The notes under the pieces: generated by a model
Database searches by the model: none
Seen by the model: only the letters and a program-made list of their open reading frames with translations
Told to the model about the DNA's origin: nothing
Translations under genes and position numbers: made by a program
In this document: in pieces, positions 51,142 to 60,101 of the stretch
Position numbering within the stretch: position 1 is the stretch's first letter
Layout of the letters: every line of letters begins with the position of its first letter
From: Hyphomicrobiales bacterium
GTDB taxonomy: Bacteria; Pseudomonadota; Alphaproteobacteria; Rhizobiales; Rhizobiaceae
Assembly (NCBI GenBank): GCA_900473185.1
Contig: UCKU01000015.1
Location: 57,011-121,010 of the forward strand
Length of the DNA: 64,000 bases
Direction: 5' to 3'

Positions 51142-52205
51142 TCGGCGCTGATATCCCTGAGATCGCGGATCGAGGCAACCTTTTCGCGATCGAGCAGCTT
51201 CGACAGGCCGCGAACGATGGTGCCAGGCAGGCCCGGTCCCTCATAGATCATGCAGGAATAGAGCTGCACGAGATCGGCCCCTGCCCTGACCTTTTCCAGC
51301 GCCGTTTCGGCCGAGGAAACGCCGCCGACGCCGATGATCGGCAGGGCCGGACCGACGCGCTTACGCATCTTGGCGAGCACAGCGGTGGATTTCTCGAAGA
51401 GCGGTGCGCCGGAAAGGCCTCCGGCCTCCTTCGCCTGGAGCTGATCCTTCAAGCCGTCGCGCGATAGCGTCGTGTTCGAGACGATAAGGCCATCCAGCGC
51501 ATGCGAGAGAGCTTCGGCGGCGATATCATCCATACCTTCTTCGGTAAGATCCGGAGCGATCTTCAGGAAGACCGGGATTTTTCGGCCGGTCTTTTCAGCT
51601 TCTTCGTCGCGTGCCGTCAGCACGGCCGACAAGAGAGCCGCGAGGCTTTCGCGTGCCTGCAGATCGCGCAGGCCCGGCGTGTTGGGCGAGGAAATATTGG
51701 CGGTGAAATAGCGGGCGACCGAATAAAAGCGGCGGATGCCGGCGACATAATCGGCGATACGGTCCTCGCTGTCCTTGTTGGCACCGATATTGACGCCGAT
51801 AATGCCGGCGCGACCGATCTGCGAGAGACGGCGGAGGGCCGCTTCATGGCCTTCATTGTTGAAGCCGAGGCGGTTGATGACGCCTTCATCTTCCACCAGG
51901 CGGAAGATGCGCGGGCGCGGATTGCCCGATTGCGGCTTCGGTGTAACGGTGCCGATCTCGGTAAAGCCGAAGCCGAGTTTCAGCAGTGCCTCCGGCACTT
52001 CCGCGCTCTTGTCATAGCCTGCCGCCATACCGAGCGGATTGGCAAAGTCGAGACCGGCAACGGTCTGGCGCAGGCGCGGGTCCGGGGCAATACGGCAGGC
52101 GGGCACGACGCCCGATTTCAGCGCGGCGATCGACATGCCATGCGCGGTTTCGGGATCGAAGAGGAAGAGGCCGCGGCGGGCGATGCGCTTGAAAGGATCG
52201 ATCAC
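51117..52205 (-). CDS. pyrD: Dihydroorotate dehydrogenase (quinone), class 2
   Basis: A 362-residue membrane-associated flavoprotein that oxidises dihydroorotate to orotate with quinone, step four of pyrimidine synthesis. The N-terminal MIDPFKRIARRGLFLFDPETAH is the class 2 amphipathic segment; the catalytic Ser is in ANISSPNTPG, with FMN-binding VGGVSSAE near 300. It overlaps DUF952 by 4 bases (ATGA) and converges on the MATE gene with a 25-base tail overlap. Confidence 0.95.
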   Translation of the reverse strand: MIDPFKRIARRGLFLFDPETAHGMSIAALKSGVVPACRIAPDPRLRQTVAGLDFANPLGMAAGYDKSAEVPEALLKLGFGFTEIGTVTPKPQSGNPRPRIFRLVEDEGVINRLGFNNEGHEAALRRLSQIGRAGIIGVNIGANKDSEDRIADYVAGIRRFYSVARYFTANISSPNTPGLRDLQARESLAALLSAVLTARDEEAEKTGRKIPVFLKIAPDLTEEGMDDIAAEALSHALDGLIVSNTTLSRDGLKDQLQAKEAGGLSGAPLFEKSTAVLAKMRKRVGPALPIIGVGGVSSAETALEKVRAGADLVQLYSCMIYEGPGLPGTIVRGLSKLLDREKVASIRDLRDISADYWAARNV

Positions 52206-52555
52206 GGGGCAAGCTCCGGGAAGATGTGAAGCCCGGCACCGTCGAGCGGCAAAGGCGCTTCCCAGAGTACGGCCGAAAGCGGCAGATCGGCATAAAGATG
52301 CGGGAAGAGAGCGCCGCCCCGCGAGGGTTCGAAGACCAGCTTGTCACCGAAATTGCGACCGTCGATGGCGACGAGGACAAGGCCCGTCTGGCCGGCAAAA
52401 TGCAGGGCAGCCGTCTGCCTGACCTGGTCTGCCGTCGAGAAATGGATGAAGCCGTCCTTGATATCGATGCCGGCGCCATGAAAAACGCCGGTTTGTCTGG
52501 CTTCCTGCCAGAGCACCTCCGGCACGATCTTGTAAAGGGTCGGTGTCGCGGTCAT
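52202..52555 (-). CDS. DUF952 domain-containing protein
   Basis: A 117-residue DUF952 protein: LYKIVPEVLWQEA at the start, GFIHFSTADQ near 35, and FEPSRGGALFPHLYADL near 76, the family core. Its function is unknown; no signal peptide. The stop overlaps the pyrD start (ATGA), so the two are translationally coupled, an arrangement conserved in rhizobia. Confidence 0.87.
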   Translation of the reverse strand: MTATPTLYKIVPEVLWQEARQTGVFHGAGIDIKDGFIHFSTADQVRQTAALHFAGQTGLVLVAIDGRNFGDKLVFEPSRGGALFPHLYADLPLSAVLWEAPLPLDGAGLHIFPELAP

Positions 52556-52687
52556 GATGATCCCGTTCGCTTACCTTGTTGAGAGGGGCTGGCCTTCCTG
52601 ATGAGGGCTTTGCCCCAAAGAGACGGCGATGTCCACGCCCGCGGGCGCAAAAACGGACAGGCACCACGCTTTGCGGAGGATGAGACG

Positions 52688-53086
52688 ATGAAGGCATTTG
52701 CAATCATGCTTGCCGCCGGTCTTCTGCCGCTTGCGGCACTGGCGGCGGAGCCAGATGCAGCCCGCTTCCAACTCGAGCGCAGCGGCGACCATTTCGTGCG
52801 CCTCGACCGGCAGACGGGGGCGATGTCGCTCTGCACCGAAAAAGACGGCGCGCTGGTCTGCCGCATGGCTGCCGATGAACGCGCCGCCTATGAGGACGAA
52901 CTCGACCGGCTTGCCGACCGTGTGGGCGCGCTGGAGAAGAATACGGCCGCCCGGCCCGCCTTGCCGACGGATGCTGAAGTCGACCGCTCGATCGGCATCA
53001 TGGAGCGGATGATGCGCAGTTTCATGGGTATAGTTCGGGAATTCCAGGCGGAAGACGGGGCCAATCCCCTTCCGCAGCGGAGTTGA
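52688..53086 (+). CDS. Exported protein of unknown function
   Basis: A 132-residue protein with a cleavable signal peptide (MKAFAIMLAAGLLPLAALAA, cleavage after Ala at about 20). The mature part has a small beta region with one Cys pair (LCTEKDGALVC) and a C-terminal helical tail. GGAGG is upstream of the ATG at 52688; a frame from 52601 has no signal. No family is recognised. It is divergent from DUF952. Confidence 0.7.
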   Translation: MKAFAIMLAAGLLPLAALAAEPDAARFQLERSGDHFVRLDRQTGAMSLCTEKDGALVCRMAADERAAYEDELDRLADRVGALEKNTAARPALPTDAEVDRSIGIMERMMRSFMGIVREFQAEDGANPLPQRS

Positions 53087-53176
53087 TCTGGTTATATTCA
53101 TATAAGTAGGGAGTCATGTTCGTGCGGGGGAGCGGGACAGGGCTGACGGGATCGAGCTCTTGGGAGGGAGTTTTCG

Positions 53177-53824
53177 ATGCAGGAACAGACCATCATCATC
53201 GCTGACGACCACCCGCTTTTCCGCGACGCGTTGCGGCAGGCGGTGACCGGCATGGAAGGACGGCAGGCAATCGTCGAAGCCGGAGATTTCTCCGCGGCAA
53301 GAACGGCTGCGGGCGAGCACCCGGATGCGGACCTGATGCTGCTCGATCTTGCCATGCCTGGAGTAAGCGGTTTTTCCGGCCTGATGGCGCTGCGCTCCGA
53401 ATTCGTCAGCCTGCCGATCGTCATCATCTCGGCGACCGATGACACCACGACGATCCGCCGGGCGCTGGAGCTCGGCGCTTCCGGCTTCATCTCGAAATCC
53501 TCAGGTATCGAGGATATCCGCCGCGGCATCCTGACAGTGCTCGCGGGCGACATTGCCACGCCGGAGAGCTATCGCGACGGACAGGAACAGGACCCGGATG
53601 TCGCCGACCTCATCCATCGCCTGCATACGCTGACACCGCAGCAGAGCCGGGTGCTGACCATGCTCGGCGAAGGACTCCTAAACAAGCAGATCGCCTATGA
53701 GCTCGGCGTTTCCGAAGCGACGATCAAGGCGCATGTCTCGGCAATACTCCTGAAGCTCAACGTCGACAGCCGCACGCAGGCGGTCATCCAGCTCGGCAAG
53801 ATCAATATGGCGATGGTTGCTTGA
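53177..53824 (+). CDS. LuxR-type two-component response regulator
   Basis: A 215-residue NarL/FixJ-type regulator: receiver domain with phospho-acceptor Asp57 (LLDLAMPG) and Lys near 108, and a C-terminal LuxR-type HTH (about 148-205, LTPQQSRVLTMLGEG and VSEATIKAHVSAIL). No histidine kinase gene is adjacent, so the partner is unknown. GGAGGGAG lies 7 bases before the ATG. Confidence 0.92.
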   Translation: MQEQTIIIADDHPLFRDALRQAVTGMEGRQAIVEAGDFSAARTAAGEHPDADLMLLDLAMPGVSGFSGLMALRSEFVSLPIVIISATDDTTTIRRALELGASGFISKSSGIEDIRRGILTVLAGDIATPESYRDGQEQDPDVADLIHRLHTLTPQQSRVLTMLGEGLLNKQIAYELGVSEATIKAHVSAILLKLNVDSRTQAVIQLGKINMAMVA

Positions 53825-53825
53825 G

Positions 53826-53854
53826 CCTGCGTGTCCGCGGGACAGGATTTTATT
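53826..53854 (+). terminator. Probable terminator after response regulator
   Basis: TGTCC-GCG-GGACA stem with flanking CC/GG pairing across a bulge, followed by ATTTTATT, 2 bases past the stop codon. Confidence 0.55.
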
Positions 53855-53940
53855 CCTCATTTTCACTTTACTCAAGGAAGTGCCTCGGTTAATCTGCCGG
53901 CGATAGAAAGCGGCCGGATGGACCGCGGAACCGGACGCAT

Positions 53941-54609
53941 ATGCTGTCACATGACCAGATCTGGGGAGCGATCGACAGGCTTGCCGAAGGGCATGACCTG
54001 ACGCCGTCCGGTCTTGCGCGGCGGGCGGGTCTCGATCCGACCTCCTTCAACAAATCCAAACGACTCTCGGCAGACGGGCGCCTGCGCTGGCCTTCCACGG
54101 AATCCATCGCCAAGGTGCTGGAAGCGACGGGGGCGAGCATGGAGCAGTTCCTCGGCTTCATGCGGCCAGCAGGTGCTGCCGCCGCCAGCCTGCCGGACAG
54201 TATTTTTGCCTCGCAGGGAAGCTCCATTCCCCTGCTCGGCTTTGCGCAGGCGGGCGCTGGCGGCTTTTTCGACGATGGCGGTTTTCCTGCGGGCCAAGGC
54301 TGGGACGTGGTGGAATTTCCGGCTGGCCCGTCGCAGAAGGCTGGCGTCTATGCACTCGAGGTACAGGGCGAAAGCATGATGCCGCTCTATCGCGACGGCG
54401 ATGTGCTGATCGTGGAGCCCGGTGCGCAGGTGCGCCGCAACGACCGCGTCGTCGTCAAGACACGCGAGGGCGAGGTCATGGCCAAGGTGCTCCTACGCCA
54501 GAGCCCGCGCTCCATCGAATTGCTGTCGCTCAATCCCGAACACCCCAACCGGACGATCGAGCTTTCTGACATCGAATGGATTGCCCGTATCATCTGGGCC
54601 AGCCAATAG
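53941..54609 (+). CDS. S24 peptidase-like HTH repressor (LexA/phage-repressor type)
   Basis: A 222-residue protein with an N-terminal HTH (about 20-70) and a C-terminal S24 peptidase domain carrying the Ser145/Lys182 dyad (VQGESMMPLY, VMAKVLLRQ). A possible self-cleavage pair lies in FAQAGAGGFF (near 104-107). Proteins of this layout are phage repressors or SOS-type regulators. No phage genes are near, so it may be a domesticated or housekeeping regulator; it is followed by SNase-like and TerB genes. Confidence 0.85.
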   Translation: MLSHDQIWGAIDRLAEGHDLTPSGLARRAGLDPTSFNKSKRLSADGRLRWPSTESIAKVLEATGASMEQFLGFMRPAGAAAASLPDSIFASQGSSIPLLGFAQAGAGGFFDDGGFPAGQGWDVVEFPAGPSQKAGVYALEVQGESMMPLYRDGDVLIVEPGAQVRRNDRVVVKTREGEVMAKVLLRQSPRSIELLSLNPEHPNRTIELSDIEWIARIIWASQ

Positions 54610-54619
54610 GAAAATAATC

Positions 54620-55396
54620 ATGCGCCCTGCAGCCTTCATCACAGGTATCGCGGGGATGGCGACTGTGGTTGGTCTGCTCTTGGCCGGGCAAGCGCGGCTC
54701 AATGGAGGCGAGGGCTTGTCATCTAACGCCGAAGCCGGAAGCGTAGCCGCGGCGCTGCCCGATGCGACCGCCAATGTGGCAAAACCGCCTGTAACGCTCA
54801 CGGACGAAGATGCTGAATTGATCGCTCGGGCAACGGAGCCTGCGCCAACCGAGCCGGCAGCGGCTCCATCCGAAAACGCGGCAGGGGCCTCTTCCGAAAA
54901 TGCGCCGGCGGATGCAACGGCGCAAAGCGCTCTTGCGCCGACCGAGACGCCATTAACCGCACCTGCTGGAAAGGACAGCGTGGAACTGCTGCGTCCGACA
55001 GTGGAAAGCGCTGGCCTTATCTCCTTCGGCAAACGCCGGCTGCAGATTGCCAATGTCATCGAGACGCCCGCCGACAAGAGCTGCGGCTCGGATGGCAAAC
55101 AGTGGCCGTGCGGCATGATGGCGAAGACGGCGCTGCGGCTTTACCTGCGCAACCGCACGATCGATTGCGACCTGCCTTCCGATGCGTGGGAGGACATGGC
55201 GAGTGCGGCCTGCCGGCTGGGGCAGCAGGATATCGGCACATGGCTGGTTGAAAACGGCTGGACGGAGGCGCAGCCAGGCTCACCGCTTGCCGCTGCCGGC
55301 GAAAAAGCAAAGCAGGCAAAGCAAGGCATTCACGGCGAGGATCCGCGCCGCAGGCCGGCGGCTGCGCCCCGGCCCGAAACCGTCGCTCCCTTGTAA
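54620..55396 (+). CDS. Exported thermonuclease (SNase)-like protein
   Basis: A 258-residue protein with an N-terminal membrane/signal segment (FITGIAGMATVVGLLLAG), a long Ala/Pro/Glu-rich linker (about 30-130) and a C-terminal SNase-like domain with LQIANVIETPADKSCG and LVENGWTEAQPGS. The classical SNase catalytic Arg/Glu set is not clearly complete, so nuclease activity is uncertain. It starts 11 bases after the S24 gene with AGGAAA upstream. Confidence 0.75.
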   Translation: MRPAAFITGIAGMATVVGLLLAGQARLNGGEGLSSNAEAGSVAAALPDATANVAKPPVTLTDEDAELIARATEPAPTEPAAAPSENAAGASSENAPADATAQSALAPTETPLTAPAGKDSVELLRPTVESAGLISFGKRRLQIANVIETPADKSCGSDGKQWPCGMMAKTALRLYLRNRTIDCDLPSDAWEDMASAACRLGQQDIGTWLVENGWTEAQPGSPLAAAGEKAKQAKQGIHGEDPRRRPAAAPRPETVAPL

Positions 55397-55444
55397 TAGA
55401 GACCGCCAATTCCTAATCTCCGCTCATCGAAGAGGGAATCAGAC

Positions 55445-55858
55445 ATGAACAAGCCGCTTTCCGCCCATGACGCGCTGATCTATGTGATGGTGATGGCATC
55501 CGCCGTCGACAGCACCATGAACGACCGGGAAATGGAGAGGATCGGTCAGCTCATCGGCTTCCTGCCGGTTTTCCGCGATTTCGACGACGACAATCTGATT
55601 TCCATCGCCCGCGACTGCGCCTCGCTACTGGCCGGTCCGGAAGGGCTTGACGTCGTGCTGGAGACCGTTCGCGATACGCTGCCTGCCCGTCTCTATGACA
55701 CGGCCTATGCACTGGCGGTCGAAGTCGCCTCGGCCGACCTTTCCGTCAAGGCTGAAGAACTGCGGCTGCTCAGCCTGCTGCGCGACCGTCTCGGCCTCGA
55801 CAAGCTGACCTGCGCCGCTATCGAACGCAGCGCGATCGCCCGCTTCCGCAAGGGTTAA
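55445..55858 (+). CDS. TerB family protein
   Basis: A 137-residue all-helical protein of the TerB (tellurite resistance B) superfamily: AHDALIYVMVMASAVDSTMNDRE near 7-29 with the acidic metal-binding pattern, then VASADLSVKAEELRLL near 94-109. TerB proteins bind calcium-like metals and are involved in stress or envelope responses. No other ter genes are near. AGAGGG precedes the ATG. Its TAA stop lies in the palindromic repeat. Confidence 0.85.
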   Translation: MNKPLSAHDALIYVMVMASAVDSTMNDREMERIGQLIGFLPVFRDFDDDNLISIARDCASLLAGPEGLDVVLETVRDTLPARLYDTAYALAVEVASADLSVKAEELRLLSLLRDRLGLDKLTCAAIERSAIARFRKG

Positions 55859-55959
55859 AGCATGTCGCGCAAAAGTGTGCAGCGGTTTTGCGATAACGAC
55901 ATGCGAAAACAGGAACCTAAAGCGCGGCAAGCGAATCTTGGAGATCGCGACGCGCTTTA
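55857..55959. repeat. Intergenic palindromic repeat, full inverted copy
   Basis: The same ~103-base element in opposite orientation to 15007-15110. It spans exactly the gap between the TerB gene and the convergent solute-binding-protein gene and contributes both TAA stops (55856-55858 and 55957-55959). Confidence 0.85.
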
Positions 55960-56832
55960 GTAGAGCCCGTAGGGGAAATAACGCAGATAGATTTCCTGCA
56001 GGCGGCCATTGCGCGAGAGCGTTGCCAGCGCATGGTCGATCGCTGCGGTCAGCACGCTGTCGTTCTGGCGCAGCATGATCGTCATTCCCTCGCCCAGGAA
56101 ATGTTCCGACATATAGGGGCCGTCGAACAGGGCGCAGCATTTGTCCGAAGCTGACGAAGCGACCCAGAAGGAAAGCTGCAGCGCATCGGCAAAGGCAGCA
56201 TCGATCTTGTGTTCCTTCAAGGCCGTCAGCAGCGCTTCCTTATTGTCGAAGGGCTGAGCCTTGATGGCGGGGAAGAAGGCGGCAAGCATCGCCTCATGCA
56301 CGGTGCCCTTGACGACGCCGACGGAATGGCCCGCGAGACCGGCAGCCGTCGTTCCGGTCACGGAGGTGCCCACGTTGCGAACGAAGCGGGCCGGCAGCAT
56401 CAGATAAGGGCGGGAGAAGAGGAACTCGCGGCGCAGCTCGGGCGTGACGGCAAGGCCGGCAATGACGGCGTCGCCCTGTAAGCCGGCGAGCGCCTTCTGC
56501 ACGTCGGCAAAGGGCAGCGCCTGGATCTGGCACTTGTCGGCGATCTCCAGCTCGGTGCAGATCTCGCGGGCGAGATCGACGTTGAAGCCGGAGAGCTTGC
56601 CGTTCTGGTCGGTGAAATTGAAGGGCGGGAAGTCCACCGAGGTCAGGAAACGCAGGCGCACGAGCGAGGAGAGATCGGGCTTAGCCAGACGCTCGCGGGA
56701 ATCGAAAAGCAGCGGCACGGACAGGCCCGATTGCTGCGCAAAAGAAGAAAAAGCCGAAAACAGTAGAACCGAAAACAGGCAAAGGATGAAAATCCCTCTG
56801 GGAGCCAGAAACGCCGGTCTAGATTGCACCAT
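55957..56832 (-). CDS. ABC transporter-type solute-binding protein (SBP family 3)
   Basis: A 291-residue extracytoplasmic solute-binding protein. Signal peptide FILCLFSVLLFSAFSSFAQ, then the family 3 signature LRFLTSVDFPPFNFTD and GFNVDLAREICTELE. Family 3 binds amino acids or related small ligands. No ABC permease or ATPase gene is adjacent, so it is an orphan, possibly feeding a distant transporter or sensor. AGGCAGG lies upstream of the ATG. Confidence 0.87.
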   Translation of the reverse strand: MVQSRPAFLAPRGIFILCLFSVLLFSAFSSFAQQSGLSVPLLFDSRERLAKPDLSSLVRLRFLTSVDFPPFNFTDQNGKLSGFNVDLAREICTELEIADKCQIQALPFADVQKALAGLQGDAVIAGLAVTPELRREFLFSRPYLMLPARFVRNVGTSVTGTTAAGLAGHSVGVVKGTVHEAMLAAFFPAIKAQPFDNKEALLTALKEHKIDAAFADALQLSFWVASSASDKCCALFDGPYMSEHFLGEGMTIMLRQNDSVLTAAIDHALATLSRNGRLQEIYLRYFPYGLY

Positions 56833-57286
56833 TATAACCTGCCTCGGGAGTAAGAGCGGCGCTCGGCCACAGGCCGAGATGTAACAGAATCACGCCCAAC
56901 GGGGAGTATAGCCTGGCGGATGGCGGACGGCGATCGGATAGAATTGCGATACGCGCAGGCCTTCAAAGCAGGCCTTTCGGAAGACACGGCTCTGCGCCAG
57001 CCACACAAGAAATTCCGCATAAATTGCATTTTTCGAACACCCCAGCACAAATGACAACCATGCCCCCAAAATTTACGGGCAATCCTGCGAGCCCGTTAGC
57101 GCGGAATTAAGCAATATCCGATCTTATTTGTTACCGACGACACCGACCTCACCGGCCGACCGCATGATGCGCATGTCGAACCTCTCAAGGTATCTCCCAC
57201 ACCGCAATACCGAAGAATTGTTCTGCAACAAGTGATTTCAAAAGCACCGGGTTCGCAACACACCCGGCCAATCGGGTGACATTTCC
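56833..57286. other. 454-base intergenic region before the chemoreceptor
   Basis: Holds the divergent promoters of the binding-protein and chemoreceptor genes. A 44-residue open frame (56920-57054) has no good ribosome-binding site and is probably chance. A moderate inverted repeat CAGGCCTTC/..AGGCCTTTC near 56960-56985 is present. No RNA gene or repeat was recognised. Confidence 0.4.
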
Positions 57287-59284
57287 ATGCTGAAACATCT
57301 GAAAATCCGCACAAAAGTCATATCGGTCGTGGCGCTCCTGGGGCTGATCACCATGGCCGGACTGATCTATGTCATGTCCGAATTCCGCCGAACAGACGCG
57401 GCCTACAGCGCCTTCATCGACCATGAATCGCTCGCCTCCATGCTGAGCGCCCGCGCCAGTGCATCGGTCATATCCTCGGTGCTTCAGGCAAGCCTGCTTG
57501 CCAACATGAAGCCTGATACGCCAGCCTTCGAGACGGCGATCGCCACACCGAGCAAGCTGCCGCAGGCCCGCGACCGGCTGAAACAGGCACAGACTCTCGT
57601 GCCCAGCCGCAAGTCGGCGATCGATGAACTCCTGGCCGGCGTCGATGAAATCGAAACTCTGGCGAACAAGATCGTCGAACAGAGCAAGGCCGGAGACAGC
57701 GTCGGCGCCCTGGCGAATGTCGCCCTGATCAATACCAAGCTCAATGCGCTGACGCCGAAGATGATCGCCAACAACGACGCGATGACGGCGATGCTCAACG
57801 ACGGTGGCGACGCGCTCTCGGCTTCCGTTAACGAGCGGATCGTCTTCTGTTTCATTCTGATCGGCATCGCGGTTCTCGCCGCTGTCGGCATCAGCGTGGC
57901 CGTGGCACAGATCGGCATCGCCGGCCCCATGATGCAGTTGCGCCTGCGCATGACGCGGCTTGCCGAAGGCGATACCGCGAGCGAGATCAGCGGTCTCGAC
58001 CGCGGCGACGAGGTCGGCCAGATGGCCAAGGCCGTTTCGATCTTCCGCGACAACGCGATCGAGCGTGCCCAGATCGAGGCACGCGCCGAAGCCGACCGCA
58101 GCCTCAGCGACAACGAGCGCCGTGAACGCGAAACACAGAAGGCCACGGAAGCCGCCGATCTCGAGCGTGCGGTCAATGCGCTCGGAGACGGCCTGCGCCG
58201 GCTTTCGGCGGGCGACCTCCTCTCACATATCGAAACGCCTTTCGTCGCGCATCTCGACGCGCTGCGCCAGGACTTCAACAATTCGGTCGAGAAGCTCAAC
58301 GAAACCCTGCACACAGTCGGCTCCAACGCCCGTGCCATCAGCGCCGGTGCCAACGAGATCCGGTCGTCGGCCGACGAGCTTTCGAAGCGCACCGAACAAC
58401 AGGCCGCTTCCGTCGAAGAAACGGCAGCAGCCCTCGAGGAGATCACCATAACGGTGAAGGACGCGGCAAAGCGTGCCGAAGAGGCAAGCCAGCTCGTCGC
58501 CCGCACCCGCCTTGGTGCCGAGAAATCCGGCGACGTCGTCCGCAAGGCGGTCGCTGCTATGCATCAGATCGAGCAGTCCTCCGTCGAGATCGGCAATATC
58601 ATCGGCGTCATCGACGATATCGCCTTCCAGACAAACCTCTTGGCGCTGAACGCCGGCGTCGAAGCCGCGCGTGCCGGCGAAGCCGGCAAGGGCTTTGCGG
58701 TCGTCGCACAGGAAGTGCGTGAACTCGCCCAGCGCTCTGCAAACGCCGCCAAGGAAATCAAGGCACTGATCAACACATCCGGCACGCATGTGCAGACCGG
58801 CGTCTCGCTGGTCGGCGAAACGGGCAAGGCGCTCGATGCGATCGTCCACGAGGTGCAGGAAATCAACCAGCACGTCCATGCGATCGCCGAAGCTGCCCGC
58901 GAGCAGTCGACCGGCCTGCAGGAGATCAATACAGCCGTCAACACCATGGATCAGGGCACGCAGCAGAATGCCGCCATGGTCGAGGAATCCACCGCGGCAA
59001 GCCATAGTCTTGCCACGGAAGCGACAGCGCTCAACAACCTGCTCGGCCAGTTCCGCCTGACAGGCACCGGCGGCTTTGTCGCAAGCGCGCCGATACCGAC
59101 GGCACCGGCCGCGCCGCGTGCTGCCGCCCGGCCGGCCGCCAGAGCCCCGGTCCGCGTTGCCGAAAGCACCGCACGCCCGAAGGCTTCGCCGGCCCGCGCC
59201 CTCGGCCAGAAGCTCGCCAGCGCTTTCGGTGCGAACAGCGCAGCCCCCGCCAGCAGCCAGGAAGCCGACTGGACGGAATTCTGA
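57287..59284 (+). CDS. Methyl-accepting chemotaxis protein
   Basis: A 665-residue chemoreceptor: membrane helix 1 near 12-34, a periplasmic four-helix-type domain with a few hydrophobic repeats to about 180, membrane helix 2 near 184-206, HAMP (about 210-265) and a long signalling domain. The hairpin tip LLALNAGVEAARAGEAG is near 455 and the C-terminus is EADWTEF, resembling the CheR/CheB pentapeptide tether. The ligand is unknown. It is monocistronic with its own terminator. Confidence 0.95.
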   Translation: MLKHLKIRTKVISVVALLGLITMAGLIYVMSEFRRTDAAYSAFIDHESLASMLSARASASVISSVLQASLLANMKPDTPAFETAIATPSKLPQARDRLKQAQTLVPSRKSAIDELLAGVDEIETLANKIVEQSKAGDSVGALANVALINTKLNALTPKMIANNDAMTAMLNDGGDALSASVNERIVFCFILIGIAVLAAVGISVAVAQIGIAGPMMQLRLRMTRLAEGDTASEISGLDRGDEVGQMAKAVSIFRDNAIERAQIEARAEADRSLSDNERRERETQKATEAADLERAVNALGDGLRRLSAGDLLSHIETPFVAHLDALRQDFNNSVEKLNETLHTVGSNARAISAGANEIRSSADELSKRTEQQAASVEETAAALEEITITVKDAAKRAEEASQLVARTRLGAEKSGDVVRKAVAAMHQIEQSSVEIGNIIGVIDDIAFQTNLLALNAGVEAARAGEAGKGFAVVAQEVRELAQRSANAAKEIKALINTSGTHVQTGVSLVGETGKALDAIVHEVQEINQHVHAIAEAAREQSTGLQEINTAVNTMDQGTQQNAAMVEESTAASHSLATEATALNNLLGQFRLTGTGGFVASAPIPTAPAAPRAAARPAARAPVRVAESTARPKASPARALGQKLASAFGANSAAPASSQEADWTEF

Positions 59285-59307
59285 GCTGACAATCTGATTG
59301 AATGAGG

Positions 59308-59334
59308 ATGGGCGGCTTTGGCCGCCCATTTTCG
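59308..59334 (+). terminator. Terminator of the chemoreceptor gene
   Basis: ATGGGCGGC and GCCGCCCAT, a perfect 9-bp stem with a TTTG loop, followed by TTTCG, 24 bases past the stop. Confidence 0.85.
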
Positions 59335-59347
59335 TTTCAAGGCCCTA

Positions 59348-59731
59348 TCAGGCTGGTGGGCGCCAGCCGACTTCGACAAGAAGATTGCCGGGCGCGGTGC
59401 AATAGAAGAGCCAGCCGCCGCGAATGCCCGCGGGCGGCCCTGAGACAGCGGCGTCATCTGTCAGCAGACGGCCATGAAGCCGATCGACATCCAATCTTTC
59501 GGTTAGGATAAAGCCGATATGATAGGTCTGCCATCGCAGCTCTACCTGATCGGCACCGCCGAATTTCGGCAGCGGGCGGCTCAAGACGATTTCGATACCC
59601 TTATCGTCATGAAGGATCGCGCGACCGATCCGTTCGTTCATCTCCCGCAATTCCAGACCGAAATAACGAACAAAGAAATCGGCCGTAGCGGCAATATCGG
59701 GCACGTAGAAATCAAGATGGTTCAAACGCAT
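59348..59731 (-). CDS. VOC family protein
   Basis: A 127-residue vicinal oxygen chelate protein: MRLNHLDFYVPDIAATADFF at the start, a central ILHDDKGIEIVL strand and the C-terminal GWLFYCTAPGNLLVEVGW. His5 and Glu near 120 are probable metal ligands. AAAGGAG lies 7 bases before the ATG at 59731. Substrate unknown. Confidence 0.87.
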   Translation of the reverse strand: MRLNHLDFYVPDIAATADFFVRYFGLELREMNERIGRAILHDDKGIEIVLSRPLPKFGGADQVELRWQTYHIGFILTERLDVDRLHGRLLTDDAAVSGPPAGIRGGWLFYCTAPGNLLVEVGWRPPA

Positions 59732-59789
59732 GACTATCTCCTTTGAGAATAAAATCCCGGGGGAGTGTGTCTTCAAACGCTCCGCATGC

Positions 59790-59902
59790 CGCCGGGACCC
59801 CGCATTCGCATGCGGGCCACGTCGCGGGTTCTCGTGTTAGACACGGAGCAGAGCTTCCGAGGGGAAGGGACCGGGCTTACCTCATCCGGTCCTGCCTTTT
59901 TC
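59790..59902 (+). ncRNA. Candidate small RNA with terminator
   Basis: A series of hairpins on the plus strand: CCCGCAT-tcgc-ATGCGGG (59799-59816), CTCGTGT/ACACGGAG near 59831-59848, CTTCC/GGAAG near 59854-59867 and finally GGACCGG/CCGGTCC (59868-59892) followed by TGCCTTTTTC, an intrinsic terminator. No coding frame is evident. The layout suggests a short structured untranslated RNA of about 110-150 nt. Confidence 0.4.
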
Positions 59903-59906
59903 GACG

Positions 59907-59985
59907 TTGCCGCTCTAGCAGATCGGGCCGAGAGCGGCAATATGGTCGGTCGAGCGACTTCAGAGGAGCGAAGTCATGACCGACC
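59907..59985. repeat. Two large palindromes in tandem
   Basis: TTGCCGCTCT/AGAGCGGCAA (59907-59940, 14-base spacer) and a nested stem GGTCGGTC..GACTTC/GAAGTC..GACCGACC (59944-59985). They follow the putative terminator at 59868-59901. They could be a REP-like element or further RNA structure. Confidence 0.5.
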
Positions 59986-60101
59986 GCAACCTTTTGCCGA
60001 AGCTCTCCCGAAGGGTTGAAGACACGTGCACCGTTTGTATCGTGAGCTTTCCGTTATTTGCGGTACAATGACACCGTACTGCGGAAAGAAAGGCTTCCAA
60101 T

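Noticed and set aside
53941..54609. Prophage suggested by S24 repressor
   Set aside because: No integrase, capsid, tail or lysis genes within the window; neighbours look chromosomal.
56920..57054. 44-residue open frame before the chemoreceptor gene
   Set aside because: No ribosome-binding site or codon bias; better read as part of a promoter region.
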